Source: Zopfochytrium polystomum
Lineage: Eukaryota > Chytridiomycota > Chytridiomycetes > Chytridiales > Chytridiaceae
Length of the DNA stretch: 64,000 nucleotides
Direction: 5' to 3'
NCBI GenBank assembly: GCA_025765615.1
Contig: JAIVFJ010000069.1
Coordinates: forward strand, 1 to 64,000
Under the pieces are notes generated by a model. The model saw nothing but the letters and a program-made list of their open reading frames with translations. It was not told the origin of the DNA and did no database searches. Shown piece after piece: positions 34,771 through 45,660 of the stretch; within the stretch, counting starts at the first letter, position 1; every line of letters starts with the position of its first letter. Made by a program: the position numbers and the translations under genes.

Positions 34771-34999
34771 TGTTAGCTTTGGGTCTTTCGGTGTAAGCAG
34801 TGTGCAGGAGCTTTGACCTGATACTGCTCTGCAAGGATGACTTGCAGCATTTTGCAAGTGATGGTCCTTGTAACAGTTTTGTATAAAGACAAACACAAGA
34901 CTGACAGAAGCCAAGATCAACCTCCCACCACCACCACCTTCAGTAGTGTACACCACAGCAGCCCAATCCATCAATCCGCCAACATAGCGAATTCTTTCA
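34771..34999 (+). mobile_element. Family 2 LTR (5' LTR of element I)
   Basis: 229 bp, TGTTAGCTTTGGGTC to AATTCTTTCA, close to identical to 29,545-29,773. TTCCC precedes it. Confidence 0.82.
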
Positions 35000-37900
35000 T
35001 ACAAAACTGTTACCCATCCCAATCACATTCCACTTGGTTCCAGCCAGATCCAATCAGTAGAAGGGGTTGTACGCTTTTCAGATCTGCCAACTTTGCGGAC
35101 CAATCACGGGCGCTACAGACATCAGACAGCAATTCCGTTACAACCATTGGAAAGCTCTTGATCTCTTCTTTCCAACGAACGCTCCTGATCTCGGATCGGA
35201 CGCTCCTACGTCGTATCCACCGCCTCCAAAGTTGTCACTCACTTTTCCGACTTCAACCTCAATTTGCTCGCCTTCCAGACCTCCCCCAGCCAATCCCAAG
35301 CTATCATTGGAAAGGCCTGCTTTGGGACTACACGACTGTCACAAATGACATCCCAAAATCGCTCTCCTTCGTGATAAGCGACGCCTTTTTCCATTCAAGG
35401 TCACCAGATTACCTCCAACCCTCACCATTAATTTTTGATTTTTTGTCCCCAATTGGAGACAACAACCCCCCCCCCTACCTGACACACACCAAGCTAACAG
35501 ACCAACTTTTCATCTGCTGCAACACCACCTTCACAACACACCCAAAATCCAACAAAATCCTTTCAAACTTGGCACACATAATCGTCCTGAGAAAACAACA
35601 TGACTACTGACTCAACCAACAGAACTCTCCAACAAAAATATCGACTTACGCCACTGCATTGACACAAGTCACATCAACATGGAGCAGAATGATACAGTTG
35701 ATCCACTAGACCTCCGCAATACTGGAACCTGTCAATCATGAGAGATGGACCATTCCAAGGACAGAGATCCCAATTAGTGCCTCTGCCTCATGGACCAGAG
35801 AAAGTAACTTGGTTTCCTGGCACACAGAACCAAATGCACATTGCTGTCTAATTATTCGTCATCACATCTCTCGAGCCCTTCTCACCCAAATCACACCTGG
35901 TCGAAACTTTGCTTACGAATTGGTTGGCAAATTAGAAATAATTTGCCGCACAGCAGACCAGGGACTTGCAAAGGAGATCATTGACGACTTTGAATGCATC
36001 AAAATGGAACCAACTGAAGCCTCAGATGCCTTCATTACCCAATTCACCGAAGCGTAAAATCAAGTCGACAGCTTTGCAAAATCAGCAGCTGGAGAACTTC
36101 TCCATCTTATTTGCCCTTTCCAAAAAGTTGTTTGTATCTTTGTTGGCTCACTGGGCCAAAGCCTGTTGGATATGGGAAAAGGAAAAGTTTTTCTTGTTGT
36201 CAGCAACCCAGCTCCTCAGATAACAAGTTTAGCCAAACTATTCTCACTCTTCAAAATCCTGTTTGACAAAACAACTATGATAAGCAACACATCAAGCTGG
36301 CTGATCAAGCAACAATCACTCAGCTACTACTGCACCAGAAATCACCACACCAACTATTACTATCCTGGTTAACTGCCTCTTCATATCAATTGAAGAACAC
36401 ACAGCGGAGGTCCTCAAAAACCAACAAGCTCTGCTGAAATCCCACCCAGGACTGGAGGGACTTGGTGTGTGTGGGGATGAAGAGAGAGAGAGAGAGAGAG
36501 CAGTGATGATGGAAAAGGGAGAGGAGTGAGAGGATGGAGAGAGGAGAGAGGAGTGAGAAGCAGAGAGGGAAGAGAGAGCAAATGGAGGAAGAGAGATTGG
36601 CTTGTTTTGCACTGGATTCTGTCAAAGCAGCAAGGAGGGGGTTGGATTCCTTGTTTGATCTCTGTGAGAGGTTGCTGCTTTTATACTCCTGCAGGTTGGA
36701 GCCATCAGAAAACAGAGGGAGCAGTGAGCTGCACAGAGCAGGCCACAGAAATGAGATAAAACAGGCTGAGCACCAACGCCCAGCCTGGGCTAAGTACCCA
36801 CTCAGGGCTGAGTACCACCCAGTGCTGGGCAACACTCAGGGCTGAATACCAGCCAGGGCTGAGTACCAGCCTGGGCTGAGCACCGCCCAGGGCTGAGTAC
36901 CAGCCTGGGCTGTGCACCACCCTGGGCTAAGTACCAGCCAGGGCTGAGTACCACCTTGGGCTGAGCACTTTGTCTGGGCTGAGTACCACCAGGAACCAAT
37001 TTACAGCTTGTTTGAGAAACAGTTGCTTGTAAATTGGTTTGGTTGTTTCCAAATCAGGAAGCTTGTTTGGGAAACAAGCCGCTTTTTTCCTTGTTTTTAG
37101 AAATCCAATGATTGGTGCAATCTCTGGTGAGCTCAGTTTTTATCTCACTTTTAGAAATGCAGTGATTGGTGCAATCCCTGATTCCTAAATGCCTGTTGCA
37201 TTGCTCAGATTGCACAGCACAGCAGGAAAGCTGGAATTCCAGATCAGGAAGCGGAATTCCGGTGCAGAGAGAGGAATTCCAGATCAGGAAGCGGAATTCC
37301 GATGCAGAGTGCGGAATTCCGGTGCAGAGAGCGGAATCCGATGCAGAGAGCGGAATTTCGGAGCATTGGGCAGTGGTACACTGCTTCTGCATGCTTGCTG
37401 TGCTGTGTTACATGTGCAGAGTGCGTAGTTGAGCATTTTTGTCATGTTCTAATTGCATTGTTCCTACCAGTAGGATGAACAAAGCTAGAACAACAGCCGC
37501 CTTTGCCTATCTCTTTTTATTGAGAACAGATTAGCCCTTCCGAGCGCCCCATTCAAGTATTGAATCTACTGAGCCCTTCAAACACCCCATCCAATGTGAT
37601 TGGATGGAGTTCTCAAAGGGATCATCAGTAACAGGCGTAGTGTACCCCGTGGGTCGAATCTCAACAAGCTCCATTAACTAATAATCAATCTGCTCAGTGT
37701 TTTGCTCTTCTCTTTTGATATGCATCAAAGTAACTGCCTTTATCCTCTCAACATATAGCCATGCAGTCTCCTGTCAGTAATGATTCATCATTCCATGAAC
37801 ATCAACACAGGCATTTCAGTTTTTGGAGACCTGCACCACTAACAACTGCCCCTGTGCCCTTTCAATAATACTTACTCATTTTGAACAGGGCATAACAAAT

Positions 37901-38305
37901 TAGGATTTAATGATATGGTGTCTTGCTCGCCTATCAACCCATGGGGTTGGCGGTTCAATTTCTGGATTCCCTGATACAATTATCATTGACATGGCCATCT
38001 TTTGACATCAGAGTGTTTTCAACCACACTGAAACTCTCACCATCAAACATATTAGTGATTGGGATGACCAATAGTTATGCAAGTGCCAACTCTCACAACC
38101 ATGGCAACCTTGTGCAGTTTCCTCATGACTTTCAACTCTGTTACATCAGGCTTAGCCTCTCTTTATCTTTGCTCACATAACTTCAGCCAAAGACAATTTG
38201 CTGTCCATTCATTGATAGAACCAGGGACTGGTTGAGTAGTCTAACAATCCTCTAACAATTTTGCCAGTGCAACATGAAACATCATCTTCCACTTGGGGGG
38301 GAGGA
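35000..38305 (+). pseudogene. Element I internal region with degenerate gag, interrupted by solo LTR H
   Basis: Longer sister of G. An ATG near 35,680 (MEQNDTVDPLDLRN) probably marks the ancestral gag start; stops follow within 20 codons. Gag blocks CLIIRHHISRALLTQITPGRN and TADQGLAKEIIDDFECIKM, and KLFSLFK-type segments matching D, are visible. H splits the region at 36,432-37,666. The distal part (37,672-38,305) contains a 130-bp segment (about 37,917-38,053) absent from G. It ends in CTTGGGGGGGAGGA, a polypurine tract. Confidence 0.7.
36432..37666 (-). mobile_element. Solo family 1 LTR (H)
   Basis: 1,235-bp LTR, TGTTGAG at 37,666 to TTTCAGCA at 36,432, flanked by AGCTC at 36,427-36,431 and 37,667-37,671. 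The sister element G carries the unoccupied site CAGCTCCATCAAC at about 31,065, which confirms the boundaries. No internal sequence remains, as expected after LTR-LTR recombination. Confidence 0.95.
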
Positions 38306-38624
38306 TGCTAGGGACAAGTGAAAGATGATCATCAGCACTGTAATGCCAATCAGATGGGGGATGCTATAAGTGAACGATGATCATCAGCACAGAGTTGCAC
38401 AGTGGTCTCAGCATGGATTGGCACCAACTTGGCATGGTCTTCTTGGTGCCAAGCTGCTGGCTTGGGAAAACGCTCTATCCATTTTAGCCAAATCAATCTG
38501 GACTCAGCAGTCAAACTATGGAATACACTATTATTCCTGGGCTTACTTGACCCTGGCTAGGGACTTCAACTCACACATATTGACTGCTTCAGCTTTTATA
38601 CACAGACATACTAACACACTACAC
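38306..38624 (+). mobile_element. LTR3 repeat (3' end of element I)
   Basis: About 319 bp, TGCTAGGGACAAGTG to ACTAACACACTAC, directly after a polypurine tract. Sister of 31,726-32,046; a fragment lies at 7274-7375. Confidence 0.62.
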
Positions 38625-38629
38625 CAAAA

Positions 38630-38866
38630 AAAAACTCTGTTATGAATTATTGATACATGATGATGATATACACACTGTAATAGTTGCTAGGCAAGTGTGA
38701 CCAGCACAGGGTAAAAACCTCTCCAATATTATCTGCTTGAGCAGAGGAGGAGGAAAACAGTTGGCACTGGGTTTCTGTTCCACTTAATACTCGGAGTATT
38801 TGTCATCAGCGCAAGCCAGCGCCCAGGTCTGCATTGGCAGTGGCTTGCTCTCCCATGGGCATCGTG
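38630..38866 (+). repeat. 237-bp repeat, left copy (inverted relative to 47,653-47,889)
   Basis: From AAAAACTCTGTTATGAATTATTG to CTCCCATGGGCATCGTG. The right copy has the same length and opposite orientation, so the two flank the 8.8-kb interval that contains element K. I could not find a matching target-site duplication outside them. The start TGTTATGAAT resembles the K LTR start, but the rest does not. Confidence 0.85.
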
Positions 38867-39137
38867 AGAACGATAACTGACAGTCACAACAGGTTCAGAT
38901 CCGTCTTGTACCTCTTGCTGCTAACCAGTCAGTTCTGCCTAACACCTGAAATCTTTTTTTTTTTTTTTTCCAGTTCAAAATTACCCTGCATCATAAACCA
39001 ATGCTTAAAACCCTGGCGCCAGTACAACAATTTTAACCACTGATACCCCTCCTCTACCCTTTACTGGCACTGCTGCTTCACCATACTATGGCTGTAAAAG
39101 TTCTCCACCTCCACTGCCTCCATCTCTGTGCTTTTAC

Positions 39138-39691
39138 TCAGCGCACCTCAGCCAAGTCCCTCGCAACCACTAACACTTTCTCTCCAGCATACACCACATC
39201 ACTAACCACGCTGAAGTTTTGCTTCTCTTCCACCACAACTGTAGCTGCGGCGTCACAAGATGTGGGACTCAAAAACCTGCTGTCAGCGTTTCTGGCAGCG
39301 AAGTGCATGGCCAGGACGTATGTAGTGCTTCGTGGTGTCAGCAGCTGAAGGCGGTTGTTGTTGTCCATCCAGCACAAATGAAAGAATAAGAGGGAGAAAG
39401 AGAGGTAAGGGCTGAGGAACCGCCCGCCACTGCTGGTTTGCGGCGACGGCCGCAGCAAGGCCGTTGTTTTTGCCTTCAAGCGTACACACGGCCAACAAGG
39501 GCACAAAGAGGAAGAATCAGGTAGATAGAACCTGCTGTTGTTGCGCTCTGTGCCTCGTTGAAGGTGAGGTCGCACTTTGCACAACTGCATGTGCCCTCCA
39601 TCAAAAATAGACTCAGAGGTACAGCTATAAGGAGAGAAAGTGCGCTCACTGCAGCGGTGATGGTCGTGGAGCCACCACCGTCACCCACCAA
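39138..39691 (-). CDS. Hypothetical protein, possibly spliced
   Basis: One frame starts at 39,691 (MVGDGGGSTTITAAVSALSL) with two hydrophobic segments and a CSCAKC motif. Another frame ends at 39,138 with a non-repetitive tail (NNNRLQLLTPRSTTYVLAMH, then VVSDVVYAGEKVLVVARDLA). They would need one splice between about 39,480 and 39,370, which I could not fix. No homology recognised; it could be chance coding. Confidence 0.25.
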
Positions 39692-40433
39692 GAACGAGAT
39701 GGCAGGTGTGGATCAAAGTGGGAACTGGGAAGCCGTTGGTGGATTTTTGGTGGGTTTGGGCGATGGGGCTTACGCTTGCTGAGTCTTGATGGATGATGGG
39801 AAGGAGCTGCAGAGGAAAGTAGCAGCGCAAGCCCTAGTTGTTGCTTCAGTTGGGTCGCCATCGGCGCCATACAAGCCCAGGTCTGGGCAGTGGCGCCAGC
39901 AGGTGCTAAGGCTGTTTTTTCCTCTTAAATTAGTTCTCTCTCTCTATCTCTCTCGCCCTCTCTGCCAGTGGGCCTTTTTGCCTGACATGGACGCTATCAG
40001 CGAAACGCCCTCATAGCGTCGATGTTAAGTAATTCCTTCTATGGTTGAGTATTTCAACACCACTCCTGCTGCATCGACATCAGGGAGAAACAGTACGAGA
40101 GAAGATAGAGAGAGATAGCGATAGAATGCGTGGGCACGATCAGGCGCTCTGCAAGCGCTCACATCTGTCCTGCACCCAGGAGAGCGACCACTCACCAATT
40201 TACCAGGATTAGATCCAGCCAAAACAAAGGAAAATACTAATTAAAAAAATAAGTAAAAATCATCAACAGAAAGAGAAAGAAAAGCCCTGTCTTCTCATAC
40301 CACTCATATGAGGCATTAAATCATGGTAGCTGGGCATCTGGACTTTGCACTTCTCCTACAGAAGTGGTTCAGTCCTTAGTCATTCCAAAAGTGAGGGTTC
40401 ATTAGCTGGACATGCTGGGTTTTGCAGCCCAAC

Positions 40434-40506
40434 AGCTGGCATGTCTCGAAGTTGGCACCTTCCCAATTGAAAGGAGCACTCTAACCACTGAGTAAGGAAG
40501 AGCTGT
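40434..40506 (-). other. tRNA-derived-like segment
   Basis: On the minus strand ACTCAGTGGTTAGAGT forms a 4-bp D stem with a tRNA-like loop and matches a pol III A box. CCTTTCAATTGGGAAGG can form an anticodon-like stem. The expected T arm is degenerate (ACTTCGAGACA) and no acceptor stem closes. More likely a tRNA pseudogene or SINE head than a working tRNA. Confidence 0.3.
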
Positions 40507-40716
40507 GCTAGCAATCAAGCAAACACTCAGTTACTTGGTCTGCAGCTGTTGTTCAGAATAATAATAACAGCACAAATAATCGTAGTGGCAGGTGACGCAG
40601 GTGCGACAACAAGTGTCAGTTGGTGGCTTATGCAGACAACCAATAATAAATAATAATAAATACAGCGGAGTCCAAGCCAAATGCGTGTATAATGCGCTTT
40701 GAGACAGGTGTGTGAG

Positions 40717-41069
40717 TGTCAGGAACAGGGCAGGACAGGACAAGGCAGACAAGGAACTGAGAGGAGTGATGATTGTATTGGAAACAATAATTCACTTGAG
40801 GGATGGGACAGGTCCCCCATCCCCCTTTTATACCTTTTGAGAGTGTTCCTTGTCAAGACTCCAAGAAAGTTCCAGAAAGAGCAATTAGTAATGCAATGAT
40901 ACCAATGATACCAATGACAACAAGACAAGTCAGGAAAGCAAAGAAGGTTCCAGAAGGTTCCACAAGGTTCCATGAAGGAATGTTCTAGAAGGTTCCAGAA
41001 GGTTCCAGAAGGTTCCATGAAGGAATGTTCTAGAAGGTTCCAGAGGTTTCCAGAGGGTGATTCATAACA
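40717..41069 (-). mobile_element. Element K 3' LTR
   Basis: 353 bp, TGTTATGAATCACC to CCTGTTCCTGACA. Contains an array of GGAACCTTCTGGAACC units (about 40,945-41,055) and TATAAAAGG. Confidence 0.95.
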
Positions 41070-44000
41070 TCATCTCCCCCTTTTAGGCCTCTTCTGCAAC
41101 TTGGTGGGGTACCTGGTCTTGAACTCGAGCAGAAGGTCTTGGCAGTGAGTGAGGTTTGACTCAGGCTCCCAGGTGTTGTCAGCATCTGAGTAACCTTTCC
41201 ACTTAACAAGGAACTTGAGTGTTCTTCCAAACCACTTGGCATCCAAGATTTGTTCAACCTCAAATTCCTCTTCACCTTCTACCTCAACTGGAGGAGGAGG
41301 AGGAACAACTCTGCCTGGAATGGAATTGGCCACAAACTTCTCTAAAAGGCTGACATGGAAAACTGGGTGGATCTTCATGGATGCAGGGAGATCCAGCTTG
41401 AAGGTGACTGGATTGATTTGCTCCAAGATCTTGAAAGGACCCAACTTGAGGTTGTCTAGCTTGGGACTTGGTCTTTTGGTCTGCAAGTTCTTCCTCAGAA
41501 GCCAAACTTGCTGACCCACAGCAAGGTCATGGTCCATTCTGTGAGTGTTGGCAAATCTTGAGGCATCTTCTTGGGCTTGCTTCAGGGTGGAGTCCAGGAA
41601 GGTGCTGATGATCTTGAGCTTATGTAAGTGTGAAGCCGCAGCAGGAGCTTGGACATTGGATAGGGTCTCTTGTCCCAGAAGATCTCCTCTTGGATTGAAG
41701 CCATAGGTTGCAAAGAAAGGAGATAGCTGGGTGCTTGAGTGGAGAGAATTGTTGAGAGCAAATTCTGCCAGTGGAAGGAGGGTGGGCCAATCATCCTGTT
41801 GATAGCTGACATAGCACCTCAAATACTGCTCCAGAGTCTGGTTTGTTCTTTCTGTTTGTCCATCAGTCTGAGGGTGATAAGCAGTTGACAGTTGAGACTT
41901 GATTCCAAGGGCTGCTGTGAGTGCTTTCCAAAATTGAGATCTGAACTGCTGTCACTGATGATTGACTGAGGCAGCCCATGGAGCCTGAATATGTGCTGCA
42001 AAAACAGGTCTGCTGTTCCTTGTGCATCTATATTCTCAGTGCAGGGGATGAAATGGGCCAACTTTGTCCTTCTGCAGATGACAACAAGGATAGAGTCAAA
42101 TCCATGGGATGGGGGCAGTTTCACAATGAAGTCCATGGATATTAATGACCAAGGGCTGATGGCAATTGGGAGGGGCTCCAGAAGTCCATAGGGCTTGTGT
42201 CTGCTGGATTTGTTTCTTTGACAGGTTCACAGCTGCTGACATAGTTCTTGATGTACTTCCTCATGCCTGGCCAGTAGAAGTCTCTGGAAACAAGCTCATA
42301 TGTCTTGTGCTCTCCTGGGTGTCCAGCTGTTGCTGCATCATGCCTTGTCTTGAGTATCTCAAGTTTTTCCTCTTCTTGGCTGATTTGAATCTTGTGAGGC
42401 TTGGGGTCCTTGGAAATAGCATGGGCCCACACACTGTCAGGAAGCAATGAAAGGTGTGTCTTGGATGGTGGGGTGAAACCATCTCCCCCTTCAGGTGCAA
42501 GGTCTGTTCTTCTTGACAGGGCATCAGCCACAGTGTTAAGGTGGCCAGGAGAATAGCACAGCTTAAAGTCATACTCAGAGAGCAGTTCAGCCCACCTGGC
42601 ATGCCTCTGCTTGAGCAACCTCCTTGCCCTGAAGAAGGTGAGGTTCTTGTGATCAGAATAGACAGAGATGCCTTTAGAACCAGCCAAGTAGTGTCTCCAG
42701 AATTTGAATGCTTCCACAATTGCAAGCAACTCCTTGTCATGGACTGTGTAGTTACACTCAGCACTGTTCAGCTTCCTGGAGTAATATGCCACTGGATGCA
42801 GAGGAGCAGAGGGGTCCTGAGAGCTTGGCTGGGACAGAACAGCGCCAAGGGCATAGTCTGAGGCATCAGTTTCCAAGGTGAAGGGAAGCAAGGGATCCAC
42901 ATGCTTAAGGAGTGGTGCACTTGTGGTTGCTGTCTTAAGAGCTAGCCAGGCTTGCTCTGCTGCTGGGGTCCATTCAAACTTGGTGGTCTTCTTGGTGAGA
43001 TCAGTGAGAGGCTTGGCTATGGCAGAATAGTTGGCAATGAAGGTTCTGTAGAAGTTGCAAAATCCAAGGAAGCTTTGAACATCCTTGATGGAATTTGGAG
43101 CCTTCCATTCAAGAATAGTTTGGATCTTGTCTGGTGCCATGGAGATCCCTTTGTCAGACACAATGAACCCCAAAAACTCAATGGAGGTCTTGTGGAATTC
43201 ACACTTCTCCAGCTTTGCATAGAGGTGATGCTGTCTGAGTCTCTCCAAGACAGTCTTGACATGTCCCATATGGCTTGCAGTGTCAGATGAAAATACCAGG
43301 ATATCATCCAGGTAGACAATGACAAAAAGGTCCAGAATATCCCTGAAGATGTCATTCATCATGCCTTGGAAAATAGCTGGAGCATTGGTAAGTCCAAAGG
43401 GCATGACCAAGTACTCAAAGTGACCGTATTTGCATCTGAAGGCAGTCTTCCATTGATCCTGGGGCTTAATTCTGACCAAATTGTAGGCACCTCTGAGGTC
43501 AATCTTGGAAAATATCCTTGCATGGCTCAGTTTGTCCAGTAATTCAGAGATGAGAGGCAGTGGATAGCGGTTCTTGACTGTCATCTCATTGAGATCTCTG
43601 TAGTCCACACAGGGTCTCAGTCCCCCATCCTTCTTCTTGACAAAAAAGATGGGAGCTCCAGCTGGTGACTTGGAAGGTTGGATGAATCCCTTGTTCAGCA
43701 TTTCTTCAATGTATTCTTGGAGGGCCTTGGCTTCTGGTGGAGAGAGGTGGTACAGTGGCTTGAAAGGTGGGCTGCAAGTTTCATCCTTGAGTGGGATTTC
43801 ACAGTCATAAGGCCTCTGAGCTGGTAGCAGGTCTGCCTTGGTCTTGGAAAACACATCAGCATAAGGGAGATATTCTTTTGGTAGCTTGGATGCCAGCAAA
43901 AGGTCTGATGGGTCCAGGTTGTCGTGCTCCTCAGCAGTGGGGCTTGAATTCTTGACTGGGAACTGTGATTCTTGAATCTTTGACTGAGAGTTCTGTTCTT

Positions 44001-44781
44001 GGCAAAGACTGTGAGCTGTGGAACTTGAATCTTGAATGTGGACTGTGAACTGTGGTACTTGAATCTTTGACTGTGGGTTCTGTGAACAAGAGTCATGGCC
44101 ATGACTGTGAGCTCTATGAGCTCTACTTGAATCTTGACTGTGAGCTGTGAACTGTGGAACTTGAGTCTTGGCTGGCTGTGAATCTTGAATCAAGGGCTTG
44201 AGAGCATGAGACTTGGGGGCTTGACTTGAGTTTTGGGTGACTGTTCCAATTGGTGGAGGTTGGACTTGACCAGTGACCCAATCAATGGCAGGGTTCTGGG
44301 CTTGCAGCCATGGTAATCCCAGGATGACAGAGAATGTGGGTGAGCCAAGATCCAATACTTCCAGATTGACCATGGATGGTGGAAAGTCTTGGATGTGGAG
44401 GTTTAGCTTGGTTTCATGGCTGATTTCCTTGAACAGAGCATGATTGGCAAAGTGGACCTTGAGGGGTGTGGATTTCTTGATCGTAGGAATGGCACAAGAC
44501 TTGGCAAGGGTGGCATCAATGATGTTGCAGGATGATCCAGAGTCTATAAGGGCCTTGGTTGTGATGGTTGACTTGGGTGAGAGTTGAATCTTGACATCCA
44601 TGGTGAGTTGGTGGGGCTTGGAATCTGAGGTGTTTGTGGTGCTGGTGGTGGTGATGAAACAGGGGCAGCTTGGAGGAGGGTCCAGGGAATTGCCCCTCAG
44701 TGAGCCTGGACCTGGGAGTTTGGGTGCTTCTTCCTTGGGCAGTCCTTGACAGCATGCTCCTTGGAGCCACAGTAGAAACAC
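41070..44781 (-). pseudogene. Element K pol polyprotein (PR-RT-RH-INT-chromodomain), two frameshifts
   Basis: The frame from 44,781 to 42,142 encodes protease (KALIDSGSSCNIID), RT (KIDLRGAYNLVRI, FEYLVMPFGLTNAPAIFQ, catalytic VIVYLDDILVFSS), RNase H (LETDASDYALGAVLSQ) and the first part of the integrase zinc finger. A one-base deletion near 42,230 shifts to the frame ending 41,819 (WSLISMDFIVKLPPSHGFDS, first catalytic D). A second near 41,940 shifts to the frame ending 41,070 (integrase C-terminus and chromodomain EVEQILDAKWFGRTLKFLVKW with KWKGYSDADNTWEPESNL). The chromodomain marks it as a chromovirus, a clade that targets chromatin marks. All visible catalytic residues are intact. Confidence 0.92.
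44661..44724 (-). promoter_or_regulatory. Programmed -1 frameshift signal between gag and pol
   Basis: In the gag frame the heptamer C CCA AAC (44,724-44,718) matches X XXY YYZ. After a 5-nt spacer (TCCCA) an 8-bp stem GGTCCAGG/CCTGGACC forms. Its loop holds AGGGGCA, which pairs with TGCCCCT 11 nt beyond the stem, giving an H-type pseudoknot. The gag TGA stop (44,699-44,697) lies inside the first loop. The -1 frame after the slip reads CCC AAA, which is the proline-lysine of the pol frame. Confidence 0.85.
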
Positions 44782-45620
44782 AGTCCCTGCTGGGCACTCC
44801 TTGTTTTCTCCTCTTGGCTCAGAGGACCCTTAGGAAGTGTCTCAACTGCATCCACTTGCATGGGTTCAGGAACTGTGAGAGCTTGAGGAACTGGGGTAGG
44901 TCTTGATGTAGTTCCTACTTGTCTTTGCTTCAGCCTCTTGGAGTAGAGTCTGTTGTCAATCTTGATGGCAAGGAGAATGTACTCTTCCAAGGTCTCAGGG
45001 ATGTCCAGAGACTGGGAGAGCATGTCTTGGATAGACTCATGGAGACCATCATGGTACAGCTCCATCAGAGCTGCATCATTGTATCCAGAGTCTCTGGCTA
45101 GTTGCTTGAATTGGTTGGTGTAGGCCACACAAGATTGCTTTCCTTGCTTGATATGCTTGAGCTTGGATCTTGCTGTCCAAGATGCGTAGGGGTCACCAAA
45201 GGTAGCTTCCAGCCCCTCCCAGAGCTCTTGCAGGGTGGTGGGTGTGCTTGGGAGAGATCTGTACCATGATTGAGCTTGACCAGACAGGAGGGTGCTTGTG
45301 AAAAGAACCTTGACTTGCTCACTGGGAAATCTTGAAGGTTGGAGAAGGATGACATTCTCCACAGTGGCCATGAAGTTCCTAAGGTCTTTGGCCAGCCCAG
45401 TGAACTTGTCAGGGCTGGGAACCTTGGGCTCTCTTGCTTGGTTGGCTTGAGGCAGGGGAAGAGCTTGATGTTCTTGTTGGTGAAGTTGTTGTTGAAGCTG
45501 GTGCTGCTGGTGAAGGACTTGTTCTTGAAGTTGGTGTGTCTGTCTTGAGAGGGCTTGTAATTGGTCCATCAAGGCTTGGAAGGCAGTTGCATCAGGGAAG
45601 GTGTTGTTTGGGTCAGACAT
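44697..45620 (-). CDS. Element K Gag
   Basis: 307 residues from ATG 45,620. Gag is the structural protein of the virus-like particle. Residues about 30-60 form a glutamine-rich heptad-like stretch (coiled coil likely). A retrotransposon gag domain covers about 75-190 (PDKFTGLAKDLRNFMATVEN, TLLSGQAQSWYRSL, FGDPYASWTARSKLKHIKQG). A CCHC zinc knuckle CFYCGSKEHAVKDC is at about residues 285-298. It is in frame with the slippery heptamer, so most ribosomes would stop at 44,697 and a minority would continue into pol. Confidence 0.93.
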   Translation of the reverse strand: MSDPNNTFPDATAFQALMDQLQALSRQTHQLQEQVLHQQHQLQQQLHQQEHQALPLPQANQAREPKVPSPDKFTGLAKDLRNFMATVENVILLQPSRFPSEQVKVLFTSTLLSGQAQSWYRSLPSTPTTLQELWEGLEATFGDPYASWTARSKLKHIKQGKQSCVAYTNQFKQLARDSGYNDAALMELYHDGLHESIQDMLSQSLDIPETLEEYILLAIKIDNRLYSKRLKQRQVGTTSRPTPVPQALTVPEPMQVDAVETLPKGPLSQEEKTRSAQQGLCFYCGSKEHAVKDCPRKKHPNSQVQAH

Positions 45621-45647
45621 GATGGCAGAGAGTAGTGGGAGAGGGTG

Positions 45648-45658
45648 AAGTGAATTAT
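45648..45658 (-). other. Self-complementary primer-binding site of element K
   Basis: ATAATTCACTT on the minus strand, two bases after the 5' LTR. It is the exact complement of AAGTGAATTAT in the LTR at 45,731-45,741, which lies about 35 nt after the start of the TATA box (45,769-45,776), where transcription should begin. This is the arrangement of Tf1-type self-priming (11 nt from the RNA 5' end). No tRNA-type TGG site is present. Confidence 0.8.
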
Positions 45659-45660
45659 GA

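Larger units (their letters stand above)
38867..40716. other. Mostly non-repetitive DNA left of element K
   Basis: No strong gene. Contains a T run (about 38,955-38,971), a possible minus-strand gene at 39,138-39,691 and a tRNA-like segment near 40,434-40,506. It was continuous with 46,019 onward before K inserted. Confidence 0.5.

Noticed and set aside
37915..37975. tRNA-like insertion in element I (GGTTCAATTTC)
   Set aside because: The B-box match is poor and no cloverleaf forms. The 130-bp difference from G may simply be a deletion in G.
38630..38866. Solo LTR of a Ty3 element because it starts TGTTATGAAT like the K LTR
   Set aside because: Only the first ten bases match the K LTR, the shared region extends 8 bp upstream of TGTTAT and ends in ATCGTG, and the two copies have no target duplications. 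Kept as an unclassified repeat.
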